NCBI GenBank assembly: GCA_047605605.1
Contig: JASGFG010000025.1
Location: 1 to 44,795 of the forward strand
DNA length: 44,795 bases
Direction: 5' to 3'
Origin: JAATGA01 sp047605605
GTDB lineage: Bacteria; Pseudomonadota; Alphaproteobacteria; Rhodobacterales; Rhodobacteraceae
This document shows positions 8,237-16,439 of this stretch, piece by piece. The notes below the pieces were generated by a model that searched no databases, was not told where the DNA came from, and worked only from the letters and a program-made list of their open reading frames with translations. How positions within the stretch are numbered: position 1 is the stretch's first letter; each line of letters starts with the position of its first letter. The position numbers and the translations under genes are program-made.

Positions 8237-9019
8237 ATGACCGATCCCGTCCTTCTGCACATCGCAGGCCCCGTCGCCCAAATCACCTTTGACCGGCCCG
8301 ATGCGCTGAACGCCATCGACGTGGCGCTGGCCCAGGCGTTCGACCGCGCCACATCCGCCGCCGTGGCGACGCCGGGGGTGCGGGTGATCGTCCTGTCGGG
8401 CAACGGGCGGGCCTTCATGGCGGGGGGCGATCTGGCCGCCTTTCGCCAGTCCGACGACCGCGCGGCCGAGGCCGAGGCGATCATCGCCCCCATGAACAGC
8501 GCCCTGTCCCGCCTGCACGGGTCCGGCATCCTGACGCTGGCGCTGTTGCAGGGGCCGGTGGCGGGGGCGGGCCTGTCGCTGGCGCTGGCCGCCGATTTCG
8601 CCATCGCCGCGGAAACCGCGATGCTCAGCTTTGCCTATCTGAAGATCGGCGCGCCGGCGGATTGCGGCATCAGCTGGACCCTGCCGCGCGCCGTCGGCCT
8701 GCGCCGCGCTCTGTGGCTGGCGATGGAGGGCAGCGCCCTTCCCGCAGGCCAGGCGCTGGACTGGGGGCTGGTCACGCGCGTCGTGCCCGCCGATGCGCTG
8801 GCCGCCGAAGGCGCGCGGCTGGCGGCGCGGCTGGCCGCCCTTGCACCGGGCGCCGCGGCGGCGCTGAAGACCCTGATGCTGCAAGGTTTCGGGCAGGATT
8901 TCACCGCGACGCTGGAGACCGAAAAGCAGGCCTTCCGCACCGCCGCCGCGACCGACGATTTCGCCGAGGCGCTGGAGGCGTTCTTTGAAAAGCGCCCCGC
9001 CCGGTTCACCGGAAACTGA
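8237..9019 (+). CDS. Crotonase-fold isomerase-like protein (PaaG/ECI type)
   Basis: A 260-residue crotonase-superfamily member. The acyl-CoA oxyanion hole is preserved (FMAGGDLAAF, GPVAGAGLSL), but neither hydratase glutamate is present: the first position is Ser114 and the second lies in AYLKIGAPADCG, where Asp142 is the only acidic candidate. This pattern is seen in PaaG-like and delta3-delta2-enoyl-CoA isomerase-like proteins, so double-bond isomerisation is more likely than hydration. It is the first gene of a two-gene operon with the dehydrogenase/hydratase fusion 20 bases downstream, consistent with handling unsaturated or branched acyl-CoAs. A ribosome site AGGGCCAG precedes the ATG. 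Confidence 0.85.
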   Translation: MTDPVLLHIAGPVAQITFDRPDALNAIDVALAQAFDRATSAAVATPGVRVIVLSGNGRAFMAGGDLAAFRQSDDRAAEAEAIIAPMNSALSRLHGSGILTLALLQGPVAGAGLSLALAADFAIAAETAMLSFAYLKIGAPADCGISWTLPRAVGLRRALWLAMEGSALPAGQALDWGLVTRVVPADALAAEGARLAARLAALAPGAAAALKTLMLQGFGQDFTATLETEKQAFRTAAATDDFAEALEAFFEKRPARFTGN

Positions 9020-9039
9020 CCCGAAGGGAGGGGGCAGAG

Positions 9040-11325
9040 ATGACCAGACTGATGGATGCGCAAAGCTTCTGGGCCGATGTGCCGCGCCCGATCTCCTGCG
9101 CGGCGGTGATCGGCGCCGGGGCCATGGGCGGCGGCATCGCGGCGCAGTTCGCCAATGCCGGCCTGCGCGTCATCCTGCTGGACATGCCGGGCGCCCCCGG
9201 CGATGCGGCCGATGCCCCGGCCCGGTCGGGCCTTGCGCGGCAGGTCAAGATCCGCGGCTTCATGGGCGCCTCCGGCCCCGGCCGCGTCACCACCGGCAAC
9301 GTCCGGGACGACCTTGCCCTGCTGGCCCAGGCCGACTGGATCGTCGAGGCGGTGGTGGAGCGGCTGGATGTGAAGCGCGACCTTTACGCCCGCATCGACG
9401 CGGTGCGCAAACCGGGGTCGATCGTCTCCTCCAACACCTCGACCCTTCTGCACGCCCAGCTGGTCGACGGCTTGTCCGATGACTTTCGCCGGAACTTCGT
9501 CATCAGCCATTTCTTCAATCCGCCGCGGGTGATGCCGCTGCTGGAAATCGTCTCGACGGCGCAGACGGATGCGGGCGCATTCGCCCGCGTCCATGCCGCG
9601 GCGCGCGACATCCTGGGCAAGACGGTGATCGACTGCCGCGATACCCCCGGCTTCGTCGCCAACCGCATCGGCTGTTTCTGGATGGCATCGGCCGCACTTC
9701 TGGCCCGCGACCAGGGTCTGACCGTGGAAGAGGCCGATGCCGTCCACCAGGCCATGGGCATTCCGAAAACCGGGGTCTTCGGCCTGTTCGACCTGATCGG
9801 GATCGACCTGGTGCCCACCGTCTGGCGCAGCCTTGTTGACGGCCTGCCCGAAACCGACCGCTTCCGCCGCCATGACATCGCCGCCGACCGGCTGTTCACC
9901 TCGCTTGTGGCCGAGGGGCGCTTTGGCCGCAAATCCGGCGCGGGGTTCTTCCGCAAGGGCGCGGCGGGGATGGAGGCGGCGGATCTCGCCACCACCCGAT
10001 GGCGCGCGGCACAGGCGGTTTCCCCGCGCGACCTGCCCGGCGGCGGGCGCGATCTGCGGGCGCTTCTGGCCGATCCGGGCCGGTTCGGCACCTATGCCCG
10101 CGCCGTCCTGGGCGAGGTGGTGGCCTATGCCGCCGACCACGGCCCGGCCATCGCGGCCAACCCCGGCGACATCGACGTGGCGATGCAGCTTGGCTACGCC
10201 TGGCGCGACGGGCCGTTCACGCTGGCCGATGTCTGGGGGCCCGCCGCGGTCGCCGACCACCTGCGCGCCACCGGCATCCCGGTGCCCGCCCTGTTGCAGC
10301 AGGCGGTGGCGGCGGGCGGATTCTATTCCGATGGCCGGTTCCTGACAGCAAAGGGCACGGCGGCGGGCGGCGCGGCGCCCCTTTCCGCCGCGGGCCTGCG
10401 CAAGGCAGGCCGGGCGATCCTGGGCAACGGGGCGGCGACGCTGCTGGATGCGGGCGATGGCGTGGGCCTGCTGGAAATCCACACCAAGATGAACAGCCTG
10501 CACCCCGAGGCGCTGGATGTCATCGACCAGACCCTGCCCCTGCTCGGCACCCGGATCAAGGCGCTGGTCATCGGCAATGACGATGCCCGCGTCTTTTCCG
10601 CCGGGGCGGATCTGCGCTTTATCCTGTCGATGATCGACGAAGGCCGCATTGCCGATCTGGAGGCCTATATCGACCGCGGCCAGCGCCTGTTCCGCGCCCT
10701 GCGCCATGCCCCCGTGCCGGTCGTCGCCGCGGTCCACGGCTTTGCCCTTGGCGGCGGGTGCGAGCTGGCGCTGCACGCCGACCGCATCGTCGCCCATGCC
10801 GAGGCGCATATGGGCCTGCCCGAGGTCACGGTGGGCCTGATCCCCGCCTGGGGCGGCTGCACCACGCTGCTGGCCCGCGGGCTGGCGCAGGGCCTGACGC
10901 CCGAGGCCGCCGCCCTGCGCGCCGCGACGACGATCTTTGGCGCAGCACAGTCCGGCTCGGCCGAAGAGGCGATGGCGGCGGGAATCCTGTCGCCCGAGGA
11001 CCGACTGGTGATGCACCGCGATGGCCTTCTGTCCACCGCGCGCGATCTGGCGCTGGCCCTGCTGCGCGACGGCTATGCCCCGCCTGCGGAACTGACGGTC
11101 CGGCCGGCCCCCGCGCCCGACCTGTCCGCCCTGGCGGCGCAGGGGTCCGAGTATGACCGGCAGGTGCTGGCCGGTCTTGCCCGCGTTCTGGGGGGCCAGG
11201 GTCCGCGCAGCGAGGCCGAGAACATGGCCCTCGAACGGGCGGTGCTGTTCGACCTGATCGCCCGCCCCGAGACGCGGGCGCGCATGTCGCATATGCTGGA
11301 AACCGGAAAACCGTTGCGGAACTGA
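9040..11325 (+). CDS. 3-hydroxyacyl-CoA dehydrogenase/enoyl-CoA hydratase fusion (FadN-like)
   Basis: A 761-residue bifunctional beta-oxidation enzyme with the dehydrogenase first and the hydratase last, the FadN order and the reverse of FadB/FadJ. The NAD fold GAGAMGGG is at residues 25-32, catalytic His157 is in ISHFFNPP with Glu169 in LLEIV, and DTPGFVANRIG follows. A second 3HCDH C-terminal domain occupies about 330-460. The crotonase part (about 480-670) keeps both glutamates: GFALGGGCELALHAD and MGLPEVTVGLIPAWGG. A strong GGGAGGGGG site precedes the ATG. It should take enoyl-CoA to 3-ketoacyl-CoA in the cytoplasm; the partner thiolase may be the minus-strand enzyme across the divergent promoter. 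Confidence 0.93.
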   Translation: MTRLMDAQSFWADVPRPISCAAVIGAGAMGGGIAAQFANAGLRVILLDMPGAPGDAADAPARSGLARQVKIRGFMGASGPGRVTTGNVRDDLALLAQADWIVEAVVERLDVKRDLYARIDAVRKPGSIVSSNTSTLLHAQLVDGLSDDFRRNFVISHFFNPPRVMPLLEIVSTAQTDAGAFARVHAAARDILGKTVIDCRDTPGFVANRIGCFWMASAALLARDQGLTVEEADAVHQAMGIPKTGVFGLFDLIGIDLVPTVWRSLVDGLPETDRFRRHDIAADRLFTSLVAEGRFGRKSGAGFFRKGAAGMEAADLATTRWRAAQAVSPRDLPGGGRDLRALLADPGRFGTYARAVLGEVVAYAADHGPAIAANPGDIDVAMQLGYAWRDGPFTLADVWGPAAVADHLRATGIPVPALLQQAVAAGGFYSDGRFLTAKGTAAGGAAPLSAAGLRKAGRAILGNGAATLLDAGDGVGLLEIHTKMNSLHPEALDVIDQTLPLLGTRIKALVIGNDDARVFSAGADLRFILSMIDEGRIADLEAYIDRGQRLFRALRHAPVPVVAAVHGFALGGGCELALHADRIVAHAEAHMGLPEVTVGLIPAWGGCTTLLARGLAQGLTPEAAALRAATTIFGAAQSGSAEEAMAAGILSPEDRLVMHRDGLLSTARDLALALLRDGYAPPAELTVRPAPAPDLSALAAQGSEYDRQVLAGLARVLGGQGPRSEAENMALERAVLFDLIARPETRARMSHMLETGKPLRN

Positions 11326-11365
11326 CCGCCCGCGCCGGTCCCGCCGGGCCGGCGCCGATTCCCGC

Positions 11366-11410
11366 TTGCGCCATCCCGATGTCAAAGTATTTTACTCGGT
11401 CATCGGGATG
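11366..11410 (+). promoter_or_regulatory. Promoter with two dyad operators before the AraC gene
   Basis: TTGCGC (11366-11371) and TATTTT (11388-11393) are 16 bp apart. CATCCCGATG (11372-11381) lies between them and its exact inverse CATCGGGATG (11401-11410) lies just past the predicted start. Each copy is itself a dyad, CATC-NN-GATG, and their centres are 29 bp apart. The layout suggests a dimeric regulator bridging the promoter, possibly the AraC protein itself. Confidence 0.5.
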
Positions 11411-11435
11411 CACCCCGCCGGTTGGGACAGACAGC

Positions 11436-12332
11436 ATGGCCTTCCACCACCGCATGACCGCCTCGGTCGATGGCATCCGGCTGCGGGCGCCCGTCGAATG
11501 GCGCGCGCTGGACGGCATCCTTGCCGTCCACTGGCAGGCCGAAGGCGAAAAGGACGCGGGCGGTTATTACCTGTCGCCCGATCCGCGCATCATGATCTTC
11601 TTCGACGATGTGGCCCAGCACATCCGCATGACCAGCGAAGGCGGCGGGCTGGGCCGCAGCTGCCGCCCGATGGGGCGGGTCATCTATGTGCCCGCGGGCG
11701 TGCCGCTCTGGTCGCGCTTTGTCGGCAGGCACAGGTTCCGGCATCTGGACCTGCACATGCACGGCCGCGCCCTGCACGACATGCTGGCCCCCCGGCTGGG
11801 CGGATCGGCGGCGCTGGCGGCGGTGCGCACGCCCCGGATGCTGGAGGATGCGGGGGTCGTCGAACCGCTGGCGACCCTTCTGACGGCGGAAATCGCGGCA
11901 CCCGCCCATCATGACCTTTACGCCGAAAGCCTGGTGCAAAGCATTGCAGCCGCGATCCTGGCCGACCCCTGCCCGGCCCCGATCAATGCGGCGGCGGGCG
12001 GGCTTTCCGGGGCGCAGATGCGGCGGCTGCACGGCTATCTGGCGGAAAACATGCACCGACGCGTCACCAATGCCGAACTGGCGGCCGAGGCCGGACTGTC
12101 GGAAAGCTGGTTCGCCCATGCCTTCAAGCATGGCACCGGCGAGACGCCGCAGCAATGGCAGGCCCGCCTGCGGGTCGAACGGGCGCAGGAATGCATGGCG
12201 AACAGCCACGACAGCCTCAGCGCGATTTCACAGATGCTGGGCTTTGCCGACCAGGCGCATCTGACGCGGGTGTTCCGCAGCCTGACCGGCCAGACCCCCG
12301 CCGCATGGCGGCGCCATCATCTGCAAGGCTGA
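11436..12332 (+). CDS. AraC-family transcriptional regulator
   Basis: A 298-residue regulator with a variable N-terminal sensing domain and a C-terminal AraC-type double helix-turn-helix (about residues 200-295: 'LAAEAGLSESWFAHAFKHGTG', then 'SQMLGFADQAHLTRVFRSLTG' and PAAWRR). Its place directly before a TonB-dependent siderophore receptor and a siderophore-interacting reductase fits the PchR/YbtA-like group, whose N-terminus senses ferric siderophore; the ligand is not shown by the sequence. The start at 11436 is preferred because GGGACAG precedes it; an in-frame ATG at 11379 lacks a ribosome site and lies within the predicted promoter. Confidence 0.88.
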   Translation: MAFHHRMTASVDGIRLRAPVEWRALDGILAVHWQAEGEKDAGGYYLSPDPRIMIFFDDVAQHIRMTSEGGGLGRSCRPMGRVIYVPAGVPLWSRFVGRHRFRHLDLHMHGRALHDMLAPRLGGSAALAAVRTPRMLEDAGVVEPLATLLTAEIAAPAHHDLYAESLVQSIAAAILADPCPAPINAAAGGLSGAQMRRLHGYLAENMHRRVTNAELAAEAGLSESWFAHAFKHGTGETPQQWQARLRVERAQECMANSHDSLSAISQMLGFADQAHLTRVFRSLTGQTPAAWRRHHLQG

Positions 12333-12630
12333 TCGCGGTTTTCCCGTCGTTCCGCACAACCGGCGACAGGATGCGTCAAGACGGCCGGGCCCCGGATCTG
12401 TAGCCTCCCGCGCGACGTGACCCTTGGGCTGCCGCCTGCGGCCGGTCATGACCGAACCAGCCAGCCATCCGGGCCGCCGCGATGAAAGGGTCCGCCCTTC
12501 GCGCCAGCCGCGCCCCGGACCGCCCGCACCCCCGCCACGCGGCCGGACGCAAACCGGCCTTGAGACCCGACCTTCCGCCCGCCTGCCCCGCGCGACAGGC
12601 CCCGGCGAACCCAGAGACATGGAGTGCCAG
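12333..12630 (+). other. 298-base gap before the TonB receptor gene
   Basis: No gene is supported here. The stretch is GC-rich, and I see no Fur-box-like AT-rich palindrome. A -10-like TAGCCT near 12401 has only a poor -35 partner, as expected if an AraC activator drives the promoter. A ribosome site GGAG (12621-12624) decides the receptor start. Confidence 0.4.
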
Positions 12631-14766
12631 ATGGCAAAGCAGACCGACCGACGCACCGCCCGGTTCAGCCCCCGCAGGGGCAAACGCATCGCCGTGGCGG
12701 CGCTGTTGTCGGGCACCGCGCTGATCCAGACCGGCCCCGCACGGGCGCAGGCCGCGGACGAAGGCGATGTCGTGGTGCTGGACGAGATCCGCCTGCGCGG
12801 TGCCTCGGTCATGGCGGTCGATGACACCATCGTCGCCGGCTATACCGCCACCGGCAGCAAGACCCCGACCGAGGTGATCGACATTCCCGCCCAGGTCTCG
12901 ATCGTGACGCAGAAAGAGATGCAGACCCGCCGCCCGGAAAACCTGTCGCAGGCGCTGTCCTATACCTCCAGCGTTTCGGTGGATGAATACGGCAGCGACA
13001 ACCGCTATGACTTCTACCGCATCCGCGGCTTTCTCCAGACCGGGACCGGCACCTATCGCGACAGCCTGCCGCTGCGCAGCTTCAACTTCACCAGCGTCAA
13101 GATCGAACCCTATTCGGTCCAGCGGATCGAGGTGCTGAAAGGCTCGACCTCGACCCTGTTCGGGCTGAACGCGCCCGGCGGGCTGGTCAACGTCATCACC
13201 AAGCGCCCCCAGGCCGATCCCTTTGGCGAGGTCTATGCGACCATCGGCCAGGATCACGCCGAGATCGGCTTTGACATGGGCGCGCCGCTGGATGCCGATG
13301 GCGTCTGGACCTATCGGCTGACGGCAAAGGTGCAGGATGCCGAAGAAGGCGGCGACTATCTGAACGACGACCGCAAGTATCTGGGCGCCGCCCTGACCTG
13401 GAAGCCGACCGATGCGACCGCGCTGACCCTGCTGGCCAACTATACCGAATTCGACGGCAATGCCGGCAACAGCACCCCCGTAGGCTCCACCGCCTCGCGC
13501 GGGACCTATTTCGGCGAGCCGGAGTTCAACAAGCTGGACCGCCGCGAACGCAGCATCGGCTATGAGTTCAGCCACGAATTCGGCAACGGCCTGACCTTCC
13601 GGCAGAACCTGCGCTATTCCAGCTTCGATTTCGATCTGGAGCAGGTCTATATCGACAGCGTTGCCGGATCGACGGTGAACCGCGGCGCCTATGGCGTCGA
13701 CGGCAACGTCAAGCGTCTGGCCGTGGACAACCAGCTTCAATACGACGCGACCATCGGCACCGTCGCCAGCCGCACCCTGTTCGGGGTGGAATATGTCAGG
13801 GACGAGCTGCTGGAGGGGACGGATTACATGTCCGCGCCCCCGGTCGACATCGACGATCCGGTCTACTGCGGCCTGTCCTGCGTGACCTACAACTATACCC
13901 TGACCAACGACCTGACGCAGAAATCGACCGGCATCTATCTTCAGGAAGAACTGACCTTTGCCGACCGCTGGATCCTGACGATGGGCGCACGGCACGACCG
14001 GGTGGAAACCGACGATGCCTCGGGTGCCGGCACCAATGCCCAGTCGGCCTGGACGAAAAAGATCGGCCTGACCTACAAGGCGACCGAGGATCTGGCCTTC
14101 TACGGCAACTATTCGGAATCCTTCCAGCCGGTCGAGGCGGGCTATCTGCCCTACATGACCGTTCCCGCCAAACCGCAAGAGGGCCGCCAGTATGAGATCG
14201 GCGCCAAATACCGCCCCGGCGGCGGCGATGCGCTGCTGGGATTTGCGCTGTTCGACCTCAGCCAGACGAACGTGCCGCGCTATGCCACGGTCGGGGGCAT
14301 TCCCGCCTACTGGCAGATCGGCCGGATCGACGTGAAGGGGGCCGAGATCGAGGGGCGGGTCGCGATGAACGACAACCTGAACCTCAACTTCGCCTATGCC
14401 TACTGGGATGCCGAGATCGTCAATGGCGACTATCCCGGCAATCGCCCGCTGCTGACGCCGAAACATACCGCGTCGGTCTGGGCGGATTACACCTTTGACC
14501 AGGGCAGTCTTGCCGGGCTGCGGATCGGCGGCGGCGCGCGCCTGCTGGGCGAGCGCTATTCCGACGATGCCAATACCGTGCGCATCGGGTCGTCCGTCGT
14601 CTTCGACATCATGGCAAGCTATCAGATCGCCGAGAACACCGAGCTTGGGGTAAACGTCTCGAACCTGTTCGACCGCCAGTATGTCGCCTCCTACAACTTC
14701 ACCAATACGGCGATCTATTATGGCGACGAACGCACCATCCGCGCGACCCTGCGCCACAGCTGGTAA
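12631..14766 (+). CDS. TonB-dependent siderophore receptor
   Basis: A 711-residue outer-membrane ferric-siderophore transporter. A signal peptide (RGKRIAVAALLSGTALIQTG, cleaved near RAQA|ADE) is followed by a TonB-box-like DVVVLDEI, a plug domain (about residues 60-190; ALSYTSSVSVDEYG, YRIRGF, RIEVLKGSTSTLFG, PGGLVNVITKRP) and a 22-strand barrel ending in an aromatic residue, 'RATLRHSW'. The NVSNLFDRQYVAS segment near the C-terminus is typical of the FhuA/FecA-like TonB_siderophore subfamily. The ATG at 12631 has GGAG six bases upstream; longer in-frame starts lack the signal peptide at the N-terminus. The upstream AraC regulator and downstream SIP protein point to use of a xenosiderophore, as no biosynthesis genes are near. 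Confidence 0.94.
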   Translation: MAKQTDRRTARFSPRRGKRIAVAALLSGTALIQTGPARAQAADEGDVVVLDEIRLRGASVMAVDDTIVAGYTATGSKTPTEVIDIPAQVSIVTQKEMQTRRPENLSQALSYTSSVSVDEYGSDNRYDFYRIRGFLQTGTGTYRDSLPLRSFNFTSVKIEPYSVQRIEVLKGSTSTLFGLNAPGGLVNVITKRPQADPFGEVYATIGQDHAEIGFDMGAPLDADGVWTYRLTAKVQDAEEGGDYLNDDRKYLGAALTWKPTDATALTLLANYTEFDGNAGNSTPVGSTASRGTYFGEPEFNKLDRRERSIGYEFSHEFGNGLTFRQNLRYSSFDFDLEQVYIDSVAGSTVNRGAYGVDGNVKRLAVDNQLQYDATIGTVASRTLFGVEYVRDELLEGTDYMSAPPVDIDDPVYCGLSCVTYNYTLTNDLTQKSTGIYLQEELTFADRWILTMGARHDRVETDDASGAGTNAQSAWTKKIGLTYKATEDLAFYGNYSESFQPVEAGYLPYMTVPAKPQEGRQYEIGAKYRPGGGDALLGFALFDLSQTNVPRYATVGGIPAYWQIGRIDVKGAEIEGRVAMNDNLNLNFAYAYWDAEIVNGDYPGNRPLLTPKHTASVWADYTFDQGSLAGLRIGGGARLLGERYSDDANTVRIGSSVVFDIMASYQIAENTELGVNVSNLFDRQYVASYNFTNTAIYYGDERTIRATLRHSW

Positions 14767-14835
14767 GCCCCGGATGACACCTCGCACGCGGTGTTGGGGC
14801 GCCCCCGTCGCGCCTCCGCGCGGCAGGAGGCAGGG

Positions 14836-15867
14836 ATGACCCATCACGCCGCCCACCACGCATTGGCCCGGCTGGACCTGCCCTATCCGCTGGTGCGCGA
14901 CTGGCTGGTCGCCGCCCCGGTGTTCGAGGGGCGCGGCCGGGTCGAGCCGGATGGCAGCCTGGCGCTGGTCTTCGGCACCGGCACGCTGGCCGTCGCGGCG
15001 GCGGGCGACGGCACCACCCTGACCCTCGGCAGCCCCGACGAGGCCAGCCTTCAGGCCCTGCGCGACTTCATCGCCGAAGAGGCTGACGAGGCCGGGGTCA
15101 TTCCACTGTGGCAGGACAGCGCCCGCCGGGGCCGGCCCGCGAACCTCTGCCTCGCCCGAGTGGAGCGGGTCGAGAGCCTCAGCCCCGCCTTCCGCCGGAT
15201 CTGGCTGGCCGGGCCGGATCTGGCGCGGCTGATGCGGGGCGGGCTGCATTTCCGCCTGCTGCTTGGCCCCGAGGGTGCGGCCTGGCCGGATCTGGACGAC
15301 AGGGGCCTGACCCGCTGGCCGGGCGGGCAGCAGGCCTGGCATCGCCCCGTCTACACCATCCGCGACATCCGGGGCGAGGGTCGGGACACCCGCATCGCGC
15401 TGGACGTGTTCCTGCATGACGGCGGGCGCGTCAGCCTCTGGTCCGAACGCCTGACACCGGGGGACGAGGTGGCCCTGATGGGGCCGTCGGGCGGCGACAT
15501 TCCCGCCGGGCCGGGGGGCCTTGCGCCCTGGTTCGGGCTGTTCGGTGACGAAACCGCGCTTCCCGCCATTGCGCGCATCCTTGCGGCCCTGCCCACGGAT
15601 GCGCGCGGATGCGCCGTGGTGCTGGTGCCCTCGCCCGCGGATGCGCAGGTGCTGGCCCATCCGCCCGGCATCCGCCTCGACTGGCTGTTCCGCGGGGCCG
15701 ACGGCGACCAGGCGCTGCTGACCGCCCTGCGCGCCCGGACCCTGCCGCAGACGGGCTGCTTCGTCTTCTTCGCCGCGGGGGGGCAGGAAACCGCAGCCGC
15801 CCGCCGGCATCTGGATGCGGCCGGGCTGGGCAAGGCGGACTACTGGGCGCAGGCCTACTGGCACTGA
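14836..15867 (+). CDS. Siderophore-interacting protein (ferric-siderophore reductase) with DUF2218
   Basis: A 343-residue cytoplasmic flavin-dependent reductase that probably releases iron by reducing the imported ferric siderophore. Residues 1-95 form a DUF2218-like domain (GTGTLAVAAAGDGTTLTLGS). The FAD-binding barrel follows (RVESLSPAFRRIWLAGPDL, then HRPVYTIRDI, whose R-x-Y-T is the flavin motif, and FLHDGGRVSLWSERLTPGDE). The C-terminal SIP domain ends with FFAAGGQETAAARRHL and YWAQAYWH. The usual motif there is AGE/AGEx; this protein has AGGQ. The start is set by AGGAGG seven bases before the ATG. It lies 69 bases downstream of the receptor gene. Confidence 0.92.
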   Translation: MTHHAAHHALARLDLPYPLVRDWLVAAPVFEGRGRVEPDGSLALVFGTGTLAVAAAGDGTTLTLGSPDEASLQALRDFIAEEADEAGVIPLWQDSARRGRPANLCLARVERVESLSPAFRRIWLAGPDLARLMRGGLHFRLLLGPEGAAWPDLDDRGLTRWPGGQQAWHRPVYTIRDIRGEGRDTRIALDVFLHDGGRVSLWSERLTPGDEVALMGPSGGDIPAGPGGLAPWFGLFGDETALPAIARILAALPTDARGCAVVLVPSPADAQVLAHPPGIRLDWLFRGADGDQALLTALRARTLPQTGCFVFFAAGGQETAAARRHLDAAGLGKADYWAQAYWH

Positions 15868-15880
15868 CCCGTGCCCGCAT

Positions 15881-15910
15881 GACCGCCAGACGCGAAGGGA
15901 ACTGGCGGTC
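15881..15910 (+). terminator. Hairpin after the siderophore operon
   Basis: A 9-bp perfect stem (GACCGCCAG with CTGGCGGTC) and 12-base loop begin 13 bases after the SIP stop. The T tract is minimal (TTCC), so termination may be partial. Confidence 0.55.
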
Positions 15911-15983
15911 TTCCACCGACGGGTGCTAGGCTCCGCGCCGGAAGCCGCGGCCATCGCCGCGGCCAATCTGCGGGAGAACCTGA

Positions 15984-16433
15984 ATGTACAGCCACATCCT
16001 CATTTCCACGGACGGCTCCGAGGTCGCGGCCAAGGGCGTCGATCATGGCCTGACGCTGGCCAAGGCGCTCGGGTCCAGGGTCACGATCATCACCGTCACC
16101 GAAAGCTTTCCCATCTATGCCGGAACCGTGGGCGATGCCTGGGTCGCAGGCCCGGCCGAGATCGACGCCTATGACGAACGGCAAAAGGAATATGCCGCCG
16201 ACGTGCTGAAGGCCGCCAAGGCCGCCGCCGACAAGATCGGCGTCACGGCCGAGCTTGTGCATGTGCCCAATGCGCGCGCCGCCGATGCCATCGTCGACAC
16301 CGCGAAAAGCCGCGACTGCAACCTGATCGCCATGTCCTCGCACGGGCGGCGCGGCCTGGGGCGCCTGCTTCTGGGCAGCCAGACGGCCGAGGTTCTGGCT
16401 CACAGCCCGGTTCCCGTGCTGGTCGTGCGCTAG
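15984..16433 (+). CDS. Universal stress protein, UspA family
   Basis: A 149-residue single-domain Usp. It has the N-terminal 'ILISTDGSEVAAKGV' strand-loop, an acidic surface helix, and the C-terminal nucleotide-binding signature SSHGRRGLGRLLLGS followed by VLAHSPVPVLVVR, which indicates the ATP-binding class. Such proteins accumulate in growth arrest and oxygen or energy stress; a specific role is not shown. GGGAGAA precedes the ATG. It converges with selD with only six bases between the stops. Confidence 0.95.
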   Translation: MYSHILISTDGSEVAAKGVDHGLTLAKALGSRVTIITVTESFPIYAGTVGDAWVAGPAEIDAYDERQKEYAADVLKAAKAAADKIGVTAELVHVPNARAADAIVDTAKSRDCNLIAMSSHGRRGLGRLLLGSQTAEVLAHSPVPVLVVR

Positions 16434-16439
16434 GGGCGT

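Noticed and set aside
12376..15966. Very long minus-strand open frame (almost 1200 codons) opposite the TonB receptor and SIP genes
   Set aside because: It is an antisense shadow caused by high GC at third codon positions. Its translation is low-complexity, rich in Arg, Gly and Ala, with no domain, while the plus strand carries clear families.
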